Origin: Gaiellasilicea sp045403015
GTDB lineage: Bacteria; Actinomycetota; Thermoleophilia; Gaiellales; Gaiellaceae
DNA: 14,115 nt
NCBI GenBank assembly: GCA_045403015.1
Contig: JAXIPI010000319.1
Span: 1 to 14,115 of the forward strand
Direction: 5' to 3'
A model generated the notes under the pieces. It ran no database searches. It saw only the letters and a list, made by a program, of their open reading frames with translations, and had not been told where the DNA came from. Below, piece after piece: positions 5,672 to 12,523 of this stretch. The position numbers and the translations under genes are program-made. Within the stretch, counting starts at the first letter, position 1. The number at the start of each line of letters is the position of its first letter.

Positions 5672-7699
5672 TCAGGCGCAGGAGCGGTTGAAGAGGCTCG
5701 CGGTGTTGTTCGTCTCGTTCGACTCGGCGACGACGTTCGTCTGGTCGGCGGTCGCGACATACGTGCCGACGCGGCATGCGAAGGTGAAGGTGGCCGTCGC
5801 GCCAGGCGCAAGCGCCTGCACGGTGAACGTTCCTACCAGTGCGCTTCCGACCATGATTCTCAGGATCGACACGCCGGCCGCAGCGTTCCCGCCGTTCCTG
5901 ACGACGATCGTGTTCCTCGTGAGCGACGCCACGTAAAGATCCGGGCGCGGTGGCGGCGGCGGTGGCGGCGCGACGATCGACCAGCCGAAGGTCGCCGGCT
6001 GCCCCACGTTGCCGGCCGGATCGCGGCCGCGGACCGCGAAGGAGTGCGCGCCGACGCCGAGTGACAGATACGAGGCGGGGCTTGCGCAACCGGCGTAGGC
6101 AGTGGCGTCGAGCGAGCACTCGTAGGTGACGGCAGGCTCACTGGCGGCGAACGTGAAGCTCGCGCTCGTGTCCGTCGTCGAGGCCGGCGGCGTCGAGGCA
6201 AGGGTCACCGTGGGCGCCGTCGTGTCGGGCGGGATGTACCGCCACGCGACGCTTGCCGGCTTCCCCACGTTGCCTGCTCGGTCGGTCGCACGCACCGAGA
6301 ACGCGTGGTTCCCCGGGGCGAGTCCGGCGAGCATCCTCGGGCTCGTGCACGCGGAGTAGGCCGCGGCATCGAGCTTGCAGGCGAACGTCGCACCGGCCTC
6401 GTTGGCCGTGAACCTGATCTGCGCGCCGCTGGATGGGACCGATGCTCCAGGAGCCCGTGTGATCTTGACGGTCGGCGCTGTCGTGTCCGGCAGCGGCACG
6501 ACGACCTTCGGCTTCGGCGTCGGCTCCGGCGCCGTCGTCTGGGGAGCCGGCGTGGTCTCGACCGTCTCTTTCGCGGTCGTTGCCGGCGCAGTCGCCGTCT
6601 CGGTCGTCGTGCTCGGCGCGGTCACCTTGGGTGGCGGCGGTTTCGTCGTGGGCCGTCTGGGAGCGATTGTGGTCGTCGGCAGCGTCACGGGTGCGACGAT
6701 CTCCTCTCCGGTCGTTACCTCGACCTCTGCCTCCGTTGTCTGTGCCGCCGCGGCCGGTGCGGGCTCGCGGTCTCGCGAGAGCGCCACGCCGAGGGCAGTG
6801 CCGCCGCTGCTGAGGGCAAGGATCGCTGCGACCGCGGCGATCGACCGCTTCGTGCGCCCCGCCAGCCACCAGCCGCCTCGGCGATCCCAGTAGTGCACGG
6901 CATCGAGGCGGCGCTCCACGGCCGCCCGCGCCTCGTCGGTCTCCAGAAGGCCCGGCAGGAAGAGCGTCCGGTAGCGCTTCGAGGCTTCGCGCATGCTCGC
7001 GAGCGCGTCCTGGCAGCGCTCGCAGCCTTCGAGGTGCGCGAGCGTCTCCTCCTGGCGCGCTCCCTTCAGCTGACCGTCGAGGTGTGCCGCGAGCAGCGGC
7101 AGGTAGCGCCGGCACTCCTCCGGCAGCCGGTCGGGATCGACCTGCGCGAGCCGGAGCTCCAGGCGCAGGCTTTCGCGCGCCCGGAAGATCAGCTGCGCGA
7201 CTGCGTTCTCCTTCATGTCCACCAGCTCGCCGATCTCGGCGTATGAGCGGCCCTCGAGCTCGCGCAACGCCAAGACGAGCCGCTGTCGAGGCTGGAGCTT
7301 CGCGTTCGCGAGCCGCACCTCGTCCTGCTGGCCACGGAGGAGCGTTCCCCGTTCGGGGTCGTCCTCGATCGGCGTCGGGAGCACCGGTTCCGGCACTTCC
7401 GCCATGGGCTGCTGTCGCTTCGTGCGCTCGACCTGCTTCAGGAAGAGATTGCGCAGGGTGGTGAAGAGGTACGCGCCGACGTCCGCCGTCGCCGGGTCGA
7501 GCTTGTCGAGCCGCGGGACGGCGCGAACGAAGGTCTCCTGCACGAGATCGTCCGCGTCGTGGGCGTTCCCGGCCAGGCGGTAGCCGAACGCGCGCAGGCG
7601 CGGCTGGTATTCCGCGTAGAGCTCCTCCCAGGCTTCGCGATCGCGGCTGCGAAGTCGAAGCAGGAGCTCTGCGTCAGACGTCCGCGCAACCGTCGCCAT
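5672..7699 (-). CDS. ECF sigma factor fused to zinc anti-sigma domain, membrane segment, Ig-like and CARDB modules
   Basis: Predicted 675-aa protein. Residues 10-95 are sigma region 2 (DADDLVQETFVRA in 2.2, then GAYLFTTLRNLFLKQ). Residues 125-183 are region 4 (LQPRQRLVLALRELEGRSYAEIGE, then the recognition helix). Residues 194-232 form a zf-HC2/ZAS-like domain with His222, Cys226 and Cys229 in H-x3-C-x2-C, and Cys196 upstream. A single membrane helix lies at 286-307. A Pro/Thr-rich linker (310-410) leads to two Ig-like modules (about 414-496 and 497-585), each with a TAPTV start and a DRAGNVG or DPAGNVG motif, and a C-terminal CARDB-like domain. The topology implies a tethered sigma factor with an external sensor or wall-binding part. 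Release would need proteolysis, or the factor acts at the membrane. It overlaps the 60-aa ORF by 26 nt. The promoter element upstream suggests autoregulation. Confidence 0.92.
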   Translation of the reverse strand: MATVARTSDAELLLRLRSRDREAWEELYAEYQPRLRAFGYRLAGNAHDADDLVQETFVRAVPRLDKLDPATADVGAYLFTTLRNLFLKQVERTKRQQPMAEVPEPVLPTPIEDDPERGTLLRGQQDEVRLANAKLQPRQRLVLALRELEGRSYAEIGELVDMKENAVAQLIFRARESLRLELRLAQVDPDRLPEECRRYLPLLAAHLDGQLKGARQEETLAHLEGCERCQDALASMREASKRYRTLFLPGLLETDEARAAVERRLDAVHYWDRRGGWWLAGRTKRSIAAVAAILALSSGGTALGVALSRDREPAPAAAAQTTEAEVEVTTGEEIVAPVTLPTTTIAPRRPTTKPPPPKVTAPSTTTETATAPATTAKETVETTPAPQTTAPEPTPKPKVVVPLPDTTAPTVKITRAPGASVPSSGAQIRFTANEAGATFACKLDAAAYSACTSPRMLAGLAPGNHAFSVRATDRAGNVGKPASVAWRYIPPDTTAPTVTLASTPPASTTDTSASFTFAASEPAVTYECSLDATAYAGCASPASYLSLGVGAHSFAVRGRDPAGNVGQPATFGWSIVAPPPPPPPRPDLYVASLTRNTIVVRNGGNAAAGVSILRIMVGSALVGTFTVQALAPGATATFTFACRVGTYVATADQTNVVAESNETNNTASLFNRSCA

Positions 7700-7856
7700 C
7701 GCACCAGTCTAGGCCGTTCCGGGCGCGGAGAAAATCCGCGAACGCGGCATGTTTGGCGAGGTAGCGCTCGATCGCGAGGACGCCGTCGGCGGCCCATTCG
7801 ACGATCCAGGCTTCGTCGACGGAGAGAGATACGAGGTGGGTGTGGTGTGTGTTCAT
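7674..7856 (-). CDS. Small 60-aa protein upstream of the sigma factor, possibly from a leaderless mRNA
   Basis: A 60-residue ORF with His residues near the start (MNTHHTH), a hydrophobic/acidic central helix (DEAWIVEWAADGVLAIERYL) and a C-terminal tail with two Cys. I do not recognise a family. Its end overlaps the sigma-factor gene by 26 nt. No Shine-Dalgarno precedes the ATG, but the 28-nt element ends only 7 nt before it. If that element is the promoter, the transcript would begin at or very near the A of ATG, giving leaderless translation. It may modulate the sigma factor or serve as a coupling leader peptide. An in-frame extension upstream runs through the promoter element and is unlikely to be used. 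Confidence 0.6.
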   Translation of the reverse strand: MNTHHTHLVSLSVDEAWIVEWAADGVLAIERYLAKHAAFADFLRARNGLDWCDGDGCADV

Positions 7857-7863
7857 GTCGGTA

Positions 7864-7891
7864 CAACCGGGGTGGCGTCGATTCCTTACGC
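7864..7891 (-). promoter_or_regulatory. 28-nt promoter-like element, copy A
   Basis: The minus strand reads GCGTAAGGAATCGACG, then CCACCC, then CGGTTG. It matches copy B (9876-9903) at 26 of 28 positions. GGAAT resembles the -35 of ECF promoters and GGTTG could be the -10, although the distance is shorter than usual. It lies just upstream of the 60-aa ORF and sigma-factor gene, as expected for autoregulation. Confidence 0.6.
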
Positions 7892-7893
7892 GG

Positions 7894-7919
7894 ATGCGCC
7901 CCGCCGGAGCGGGGCGCAT
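7894..7919 (-). terminator. Strong hairpin terminator after the 419-aa gene
   Basis: ATGCGCCCCGC (7894-7904) and GCGGGGCGCAT (7909-7919) form a perfect 11-bp stem with a CGGA loop, 20 nt after the stop of the 419-aa gene. There is no T-tract in either direction, as is common for actinobacterial hairpin terminators. It separates that gene from the promoter element of the sigma-factor unit. Confidence 0.72.
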
Positions 7920-7939
7920 GTTGAGGGTTGCAGGTCGGG

Positions 7940-9199
7940 TTACGGCCAGTCGATCTGGATGTCGACGGTCGCGAGCACGTGGAACTTGACGTAGTCGTCG
8001 GTCGCGCTGAGGACGAAGTAGCCGTCGTGACCGGCGGGTGCCGAGACGCCCGTCCCGTACCACGGATGGAGCGCGCCGCCAGCGAGGATCGTCGAGAGGT
8101 CGAACGTACCGCCTGCCAGGGCCGTCTGGAAGCCCGACGAGGAGCCGGACTCCGTGATGCACTTCCGCTCGTCGCACTCCTCGGCGAAGACCCCAACCTT
8201 GAGCTTCGCATCGCCGTTCGCAGGGACAGAGAACATAAAGCCGGGTCGGCTCTGCCCGACCACCTTGACGCCGACGACGTCTCCATCGTCGAGTTTCTGG
8301 AACGTTCCACTTGACCCGGTCGCCAGCTCGCCGCCTGTGTAGCTGAATTGCAGCTCTCCCTTGCTCCTCTTGTCACCGTCGTTCAGGACCTTGATCTTGT
8401 GCAGCGTGACGAGCGCGTGCGCGGAGACCGTTTGGAACGATCCCTGCCGGATCGACATCCGTCCCTGCGAGTCCTTCGCGCGTACGACAACCCAGTACCG
8501 CGTTCCAGGGAGGAGGCCGCCGATCTGGGTCCGCCAGGACCGTGCCATCCCCGGACAGGACTGGTTGGAGACGACGTCGAACTGCGACGGCCCGGCGGCA
8601 GTCGCCACGGGCTTGTCGCGCGAGACGATGAGCTGGATCTTCGCGTCAGTCGACGTGCGTAGATCGACATTCGCGATCGACGCGGCGGGTTTCACCTGCG
8701 TGAACAGGGCGGTCTCGATGCAGTCGACCGAGCAGCCGAGCCCGGAGTCGATCGTCGTCGGGCCCGCATGCCCCTGCGTCTTGACCGGCAGCGTCTTGAA
8801 GGTTCCCTTCTGGTACGCGGTCTGCTGCTTGAGGTCGGTCGCCTTGACGACGATCGCGTAGGTCGTGTCCGGCTCGAGACCTGTGAAAGAGGCTTTGGGA
8901 CGGCGAGCGAACGCCCAGATGTGGTCCGTCTGCGTGAGCGAGGCCGTAAGGCCGCCGGTCGTCGTCGCTCCCGTCTGCTTGGCGATGGAGACCGTGAGGC
9001 GGGCAGGCACCGTCGTCTCGAGCTCGACTGTCGCCGAGGTGGACGTCGGCGTGACGAGCGCCTTCTTGATGCACTGCACGGCGCATCCCGTGCCGGCGGA
9101 GATGATCGGGCCGCCGTCCGCCGAGGCTTTGCCCGCGGCGAGCGTGAGCATCGCGACGAGAGCTGTTGCGAGCTTCAGTGCGGTTGTGGCGAGGGTCAT
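7940..9199 (-). CDS. Secreted protein with two Cys-containing fibronectin-like modules
   Basis: Predicted 419-aa exported protein. Residues 1-27 form a signal peptide (Lys, then hydrophobic ATALVAMLTLA, ending ASA). Two modules follow about 117 residues apart, each opened by a G-x-G-C-x3-C-I-x2-A-L motif (Cys39/Cys43 and Cys156/Cys160) and containing fibronectin-type turns (LEPDTTYAIVVKATD and LLPGTRYWVVVRAKD). The last 150 residues form an unrecognised domain with a Cys pair in EECDERKC and a Gly-rich, probably beta, end. There is no anchor, so it is probably released or bound to the wall non-covalently. The ATG at 9199 was chosen because it begins the signal peptide and has GGAG at a suitable distance. 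A longer frame upstream runs through a hairpin. It probably works at the cell surface with the collagen-like protein just upstream. Confidence 0.82.
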   Translation of the reverse strand: MTLATTALKLATALVAMLTLAAGKASADGGPIISAGTGCAVQCIKKALVTPTSTSATVELETTVPARLTVSIAKQTGATTTGGLTASLTQTDHIWAFARRPKASFTGLEPDTTYAIVVKATDLKQQTAYQKGTFKTLPVKTQGHAGPTTIDSGLGCSVDCIETALFTQVKPAASIANVDLRTSTDAKIQLIVSRDKPVATAAGPSQFDVVSNQSCPGMARSWRTQIGGLLPGTRYWVVVRAKDSQGRMSIRQGSFQTVSAHALVTLHKIKVLNDGDKRSKGELQFSYTGGELATGSSGTFQKLDDGDVVGVKVVGQSRPGFMFSVPANGDAKLKVGVFAEECDERKCITESGSSSGFQTALAGGTFDLSTILAGGALHPWYGTGVSAPAGHDGYFVLSATDDYVKFHVLATVDIQIDWP

Positions 9200-9225
9200 G
9201 GGGTGCTCCGTTCGGTTGGCGGATG

Positions 9226-9253
9226 CCCCGGAGGTCGTGAGGACCCTCCGGGG
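9226..9253 (-). terminator. Intergenic hairpin between the two secreted-protein genes
   Basis: CCCCGGAGG (9226-9234) and CCTCCGGGG (9245-9253) form a perfect 9-bp stem with a 10-nt loop, 20 nt after the collagen-like gene. No T-tract follows. It may stop or attenuate transcription, or protect the upstream message, so that the 419-aa gene is expressed at a different level. No separate promoter was identified for the latter. Confidence 0.55.
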
Positions 9254-9273
9254 CCGTTCGGTGATGGACTGAG

Positions 9274-9834
9274 CTACGAGGCGACTGCGCAGATTGCGAA
9301 GGCGACGAGATGCCAGTTCGAGGCGGTGGCGTTGATTTCGTACGCCGTGACACGCCACTTGGTGTCATCCGCGGGGTAGCTCTCGTCGAGAGCGACGTCA
9401 CCGTTGGCGCCGTAGACCTGCCCGCCGCCGCCGACCAGCCGCTTGCCGGCAGGGCACGACACGTCGACCTGATCGCTCGGGTTGGAGGCGTTTGCGGTCG
9501 CGGCCGTAACGATCTCCACGCCCGCGAGGCCGGGAGCTCCCTGCGGACCAGCGGCTCCGGCGGGGCCTGCGGGGCCGGCCGGGCCGGGCGGAAGCTGCCC
9601 AGGCGCGAAGTCGACTGCCCTGAGCTGGCCGTTCATCACGTCGATGCTCTTGATTCCGTTGTCCGTGAGGTCGACGCTCTTCACGCCGTTGTTCGTCAGG
9701 TCGAGGCTGCTTACCGTGTTGTTCTGGATCTGGGCGCCCGTGATCAGCGCGCCCGCGACTGCCGTGCCCGTGAGCGACAGCAGAAGCGCGAGTGAGGCGA
9801 TGACGGTGGCGGGGCTGGGGATGCGGATTCTCAT
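9274..9834 (-). CDS. Secreted collagen-like protein with 10-residue repeats
   Basis: Predicted 186-aa protein. Residues 1-28 form a signal peptide (MRIRIPSP then ATVIASLALLLSLTGTAVAGA). Residues 38-77 hold four 10-residue repeats (NNTVSSLDLT, NNGVKSVDLT, DNGIKSIDVM, NGQLRAVDFA). Next is a short collagen-like Gly-X-Y tract (about 83-105, GPAGPAGPAG and onward), then a C-terminal domain with one Cys in VSCPAGKRLVGGGG and one in the last residues. This architecture resembles a recurrent secreted type in Thermoleophilia; the function is unknown. The start is clear: AAAGGAG lies 6 nt upstream of ATG. The leader carries copy B of the promoter element, linking the gene to the sigma-factor unit. The collagen tract is too short for a long triple helix and may only trimerise the protein. 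Confidence 0.88.
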   Translation of the reverse strand: MRIRIPSPATVIASLALLLSLTGTAVAGALITGAQIQNNTVSSLDLTNNGVKSVDLTDNGIKSIDVMNGQLRAVDFAPGQLPPGPAGPAGPAGAAGPQGAPGLAGVEIVTAATANASNPSDQVDVSCPAGKRLVGGGGQVYGANGDVALDESYPADDTKWRVTAYEINATASNWHLVAFAICAVAS

Positions 9835-9959
9835 GACGATCTCCTTTGGTTGGTGGACGAGATCCGTTGCTCCTCCAACCCGGGTGACGTCGATTCCTTA
9901 CGCAGCCCGCCAATGTGTTGTCATCTCCCTCTCATCTTCGGTCCGTACGTTCCGGTGCG
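9835..9959. other. Divergent intergenic region
   Basis: A 125-nt gap between the collagen-like gene (minus) and the membrane-fusion gene (plus). It holds the minus-strand leader with Shine-Dalgarno and copy B of the promoter element. GGTTGG (9848-9853) and CCAACC (9875-9880) could form a weak leader stem with a 21-nt loop. I see no convincing promoter for the plus-strand operon. Confidence 0.5.
9876..9903 (-). promoter_or_regulatory. 28-nt promoter-like element, copy B
   Basis: The minus strand reads GCGTAAGGAATCGACG, then TCACCC, then GGGTTG, differing from copy A at two positions. It lies about 42 nt before the ATG of the collagen-like gene, so with GGTTG as -10 the leader would be about 34 nt and include the Shine-Dalgarno. 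It sits in the divergent intergenic region and might also affect the plus-strand export operon. Confidence 0.62.
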
Positions 9960-11837
9960 ATGAACGGGCTGATTGGCCTGCGGAGGGCTCTCGTGCCCCT
10001 GGTGCTGGTGGGGATCTGTGTCGCGACGGCGCTGGTCGGCTGTTCGGTCGGCGGTGGCGGACGCGCTGCCACGTCACCGACGGCGAAGGCCGCCCGCGGC
10101 GACGTCGTCCGCACAGTCGGCGGTGTCGGGAGGATCGTCTCGGCCCGCTCGGTGAACACGACCGCCGCACCTGCCGCGCCCGCGACCCAGGGCTCGACGA
10201 CCTCCACGTCGCCATCTGCGGCCGGCACCGCGGATGCCGTCTTCGCGTCCGCCAGCGGCCGGATGTCGCGATACCTCGTCTCGCCGGGCGAGCGGGTCTC
10301 GGCCGGCCAGCCGATCGCGGTGCTCGACGACGGCGGGGCCGCCGGCGTCGCGCTCGACCAGGCCCGAAGCGACCTCGAGACCGCCCGGCTCGAGCTGCGT
10401 CAGAAGGAGGCCGCCGACCCCGCGCGCGGGTTGCCGCCCACGGCTCCAGAGTTGACCGCAGCCCGCGTCGCAGCCGCAGCCGCAGAGCGCAAGCTCGCGC
10501 TGCTCGTGCGGCCTCCCAGGACCGACGTCACAGCAGCGCAGCTCGAGGTGCGCAAGGCCGAGGCGGATCTTGCCGCTCTCCTGCGCGTGGCGACCCCGGT
10601 CACCCTCGCGGCCGCGGAGCGGGCGGTCGGGGTCGCCTACCAGAAGCTCTCGCAGGCAACTGGCCCGGCAACCTCGGCCGAAGTGCTCGCGGCGCAGCAG
10701 GAGCTGACGCGGGCACAGGCCGACCTGGAGGCCCTGCAGGCCGGGCCGAGCGCAACGGCGCTCGAGGCGGCGAAGCTGGCGGTGACGCTCGCCCAGCAGA
10801 AGCTCGCCGAGCTCCCGACCGGCTCACTGCCGAGCGAGGTGACCCAGGCCAAGCTCGAGGTGACGAAGGCCGAGGCGGACCTCGAGGCACTCCAGCAGGC
10901 ACCCACCGCCACAGCGGTCGCGGCGGCGCGGACGGCGGTCGACGTCGCCGCCGCGAAGCTCGCGAATGCGGAGAGTCCGCTCGCGGTCGCCTCGGCTCGG
11001 GCTGAGCTCGACAAGGCCAGGAGCGACCTGCAGGCCGCGAGGCTTCGCGCCGACGCAGCGTCGGTGAGGGCGGGCAGGCTGGGGGTGGCGCTCGCGAAGC
11101 AGAAGCTCGCGCAGGTACGTCATCCCACACCGACTGTTCGCGACGCCGCACGTGTCGAGTTGACGAAGGCTCTCGCCGACCTGGACGCGCTGCGACGCCG
11201 CGGCGGGCCTGCCGGCGCCATCGACCTCGCTCTGGCCCGCGTGAAGGTCAGTGCGGCCGAGGCTCGTGTCGCCGCCGGGCAGGCACAGGCCGGACGCCTG
11301 ACGGTGGCCGCGCCGCTCGCCGGGACCGTCACGGCGCTTCTCAGCGTCGCCGGCTCGCCCGTCGATCCCGCGACTCCGATCGCAGTCGTCGCCGATCTCG
11401 ACCACCTCGCGGTCGACGTCGATCTGAGCGAGTTCGACGTTGCCCGGGTGCGGCGCGGCCAGGCGGCCGTCGTGAGCGTGGACGCCCTCGGCGGCAGGCG
11501 CTTCAAGGGCACCGTGCTCTTCGAGGCGCTGACCGGCGTCGAGAACGGCGGCGTCGTCACCTTTCCAGTCCGGATCGGGCTCCCACGAGTCGACGGCGTC
11601 AAGCCGGGGATGAACGTGAGCGTCCGGATCGTCGTCGCGAAACGGTCCGGCGTTGTCCACGTCCCGCTCGAGGCGGTCGCCCAGGACGGCGAGGAGGCGA
11701 CCGTGACCGTGGTGGACTCGGCGGACTCGCAGTCCGTTCGCACGGTCCGGCTCGGCCTGGCGGACAACAAGATCGTCGAGATCCGCAACGGTCTGAAGGC
11801 GGGCGACCGGGTGCTGCTCCAGACAGGCGGCGAATGA
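9960..11837 (+). CDS. MacA/HlyD-like membrane-fusion lipoprotein with extended coiled coil
   Basis: Predicted 625-aa periplasm- or wall-side adaptor of an ABC exporter. Residues 1-28 form a lipoprotein signal with lipobox LVGC and lipidated Cys28. The first half of the biotinyl-lipoyl-like domain is at about 91-124 (GRMSRYLVSPGERVSAGQPIA) and the second at about 447-480 (LAGTVTALLSVAGSPVDPATPIA). Between them is a very long Ala/Leu/Glu-rich coiled coil containing 52-residue repeats. A beta-barrel and C-terminal domain follow (GVKPGMNVSVRI, then VHVPLEAV). Usual family members have 350-450 residues, so the helical part is expanded. ATG 9960 directly precedes the signal; a TTG at 9915 would add 15 unlikely residues. 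The stop overlaps the ATPase start as ATGA. With the next two genes it would form a MacAB-type exporter; the substrate is unknown. Confidence 0.88.
   Translation: MNGLIGLRRALVPLVLVGICVATALVGCSVGGGGRAATSPTAKAARGDVVRTVGGVGRIVSARSVNTTAAPAAPATQGSTTSTSPSAAGTADAVFASASGRMSRYLVSPGERVSAGQPIAVLDDGGAAGVALDQARSDLETARLELRQKEAADPARGLPPTAPELTAARVAAAAAERKLALLVRPPRTDVTAAQLEVRKAEADLAALLRVATPVTLAAAERAVGVAYQKLSQATGPATSAEVLAAQQELTRAQADLEALQAGPSATALEAAKLAVTLAQQKLAELPTGSLPSEVTQAKLEVTKAEADLEALQQAPTATAVAAARTAVDVAAAKLANAESPLAVASARAELDKARSDLQAARLRADAASVRAGRLGVALAKQKLAQVRHPTPTVRDAARVELTKALADLDALRRRGGPAGAIDLALARVKVSAAEARVAAGQAQAGRLTVAAPLAGTVTALLSVAGSPVDPATPIAVVADLDHLAVDVDLSEFDVARVRRGQAAVVSVDALGGRRFKGTVLFEALTGVENGGVVTFPVRIGLPRVDGVKPGMNVSVRIVVAKRSGVVHVPLEAVAQDGEEATVTVVDSADSQSVRTVRLGLADNKIVEIRNGLKAGDRVLLQTGGE
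10560..11192 (+). repeat. 52-residue coiled-coil repeats in the membrane-fusion protein
   Basis: The motif [EQ]-A-D-L-x-A-L and its variants recurs at residues 201, 253, 305, 354 and 405, so spacing is 52, 52, 49 and 51. Each unit also has an A-x-x-K-L motif 30 residues into it (YQKL, QQKL, AAKL, KQKL) and a Pro/Thr/Ser break. Each unit thus looks like a helix-turn-helix pair, suggesting internal duplication of the hairpin. The first full units have similar codons (GAGGCGGAC and similar), so the duplication may be fairly recent. Confidence 0.75.
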
Positions 11838-12523
11838 CCGTCCTCGAGCTCGAGGAGGTCACGAAGTCCTACCGCGCCGGCGACCTGCTCGTGCAGGCGC
11901 TCCGAGGCGTCAGCTTCGCTGTGGAGGAGGGCGACTTCGTGGCAGTCATGGGCGAGTCGGGCTCCGGCAAGACGACGCTGCTCGGGATCCTCGGCTGCCT
12001 CGATCGGCCCACGACCGGCTCCTACCGGCTCCTTGGTGAGGACGTGACGCGCCTCTCGGAGTCCCACCGGGCGCGGGTCCGCGGCCTGCGGATCGGATTC
12101 GTCTTCCAGGCCTACAACCTGCTGCCTCGGGCGACCGCCGCCAAGAACGTCGAGCTGCCGCTCGTCTACGCAGGCCTGCCGGCGCGCGAGCGGAGGAACC
12201 GCGTGCTCGAAGCGCTTGCCGCCGTCGGCCTCGCGGATCGGGCCGGCCACCGGCCGAACCAGCTTTCCGGCGGCCAGCAGCAGCGCGTCGCGATCGCCCG
12301 CGCACTCGTCACGCATCCAAGCGTCCTCCTCGCAGACGAGCCGACCGGGAACCTCGACTCCGCCAGCGCCGAGGAGGTGCTCGGCCTGCTCGACCGCATT
12401 CACGCCGAGGGAAGCACGATCGTGATGGTCACGCATTCGCAGGACGTGGCACAGCGCGCCGCACGAATCCTCCGGGTAGCGGACGGGCTGCTCGTCGCCG
12501 ACGAGCTGGTTGCGGTGCGATGA
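11834..12523 (+). CDS. ABC transporter ATP-binding protein (MacB/LolD type)
   Basis: A 229-aa nucleotide-binding subunit that powers the neighbouring permease at the inner face of the membrane. All motifs are present: Walker A GESGSGKTT (40-48), Q-loop Gln92 in VFQAYNLLP, signature LSGGQQQR (144-151), Walker B VLLADEPTGNLD (164-175) and switch His201 in THSQ. The VFQAYNLLP and DEPTGNLD forms are typical of the MacB/LolD/FtsE branch. The length is normal for a stand-alone ATPase; here the permease is a separate gene, not fused as in E. coli MacB. It is linked to the fusion protein and to the permease by 4-nt ATGA overlaps at both ends, which supports equal expression of all three subunits. Confidence 0.95.
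   Translation: MTVLELEEVTKSYRAGDLLVQALRGVSFAVEEGDFVAVMGESGSGKTTLLGILGCLDRPTTGSYRLLGEDVTRLSESHRARVRGLRIGFVFQAYNLLPRATAAKNVELPLVYAGLPARERRNRVLEALAAVGLADRAGHRPNQLSGGQQQRVAIARALVTHPSVLLADEPTGNLDSASAEEVLGLLDRIHAEGSTIVMVTHSQDVAQRAARILRVADGLLVADELVAVR

Noticed and set aside
5947..5970. GGCGGCGGCGG tract as a simple-sequence repeat or regulatory element
   Set aside because: It simply encodes the poly-proline linker before the CARDB domain of the sigma fusion.
9848..9880. GGTTGG/CCAACC inverted repeat as an operator
   Set aside because: Only 6 bp with a 21-nt loop, and one arm is part of the promoter element; too weak to claim.
9482..11005. 507-codon plus-strand frame across the divergent region
   Set aside because: It crosses the collagen-like gene in antisense and the fusion-protein gene out of frame, with no family resemblance.
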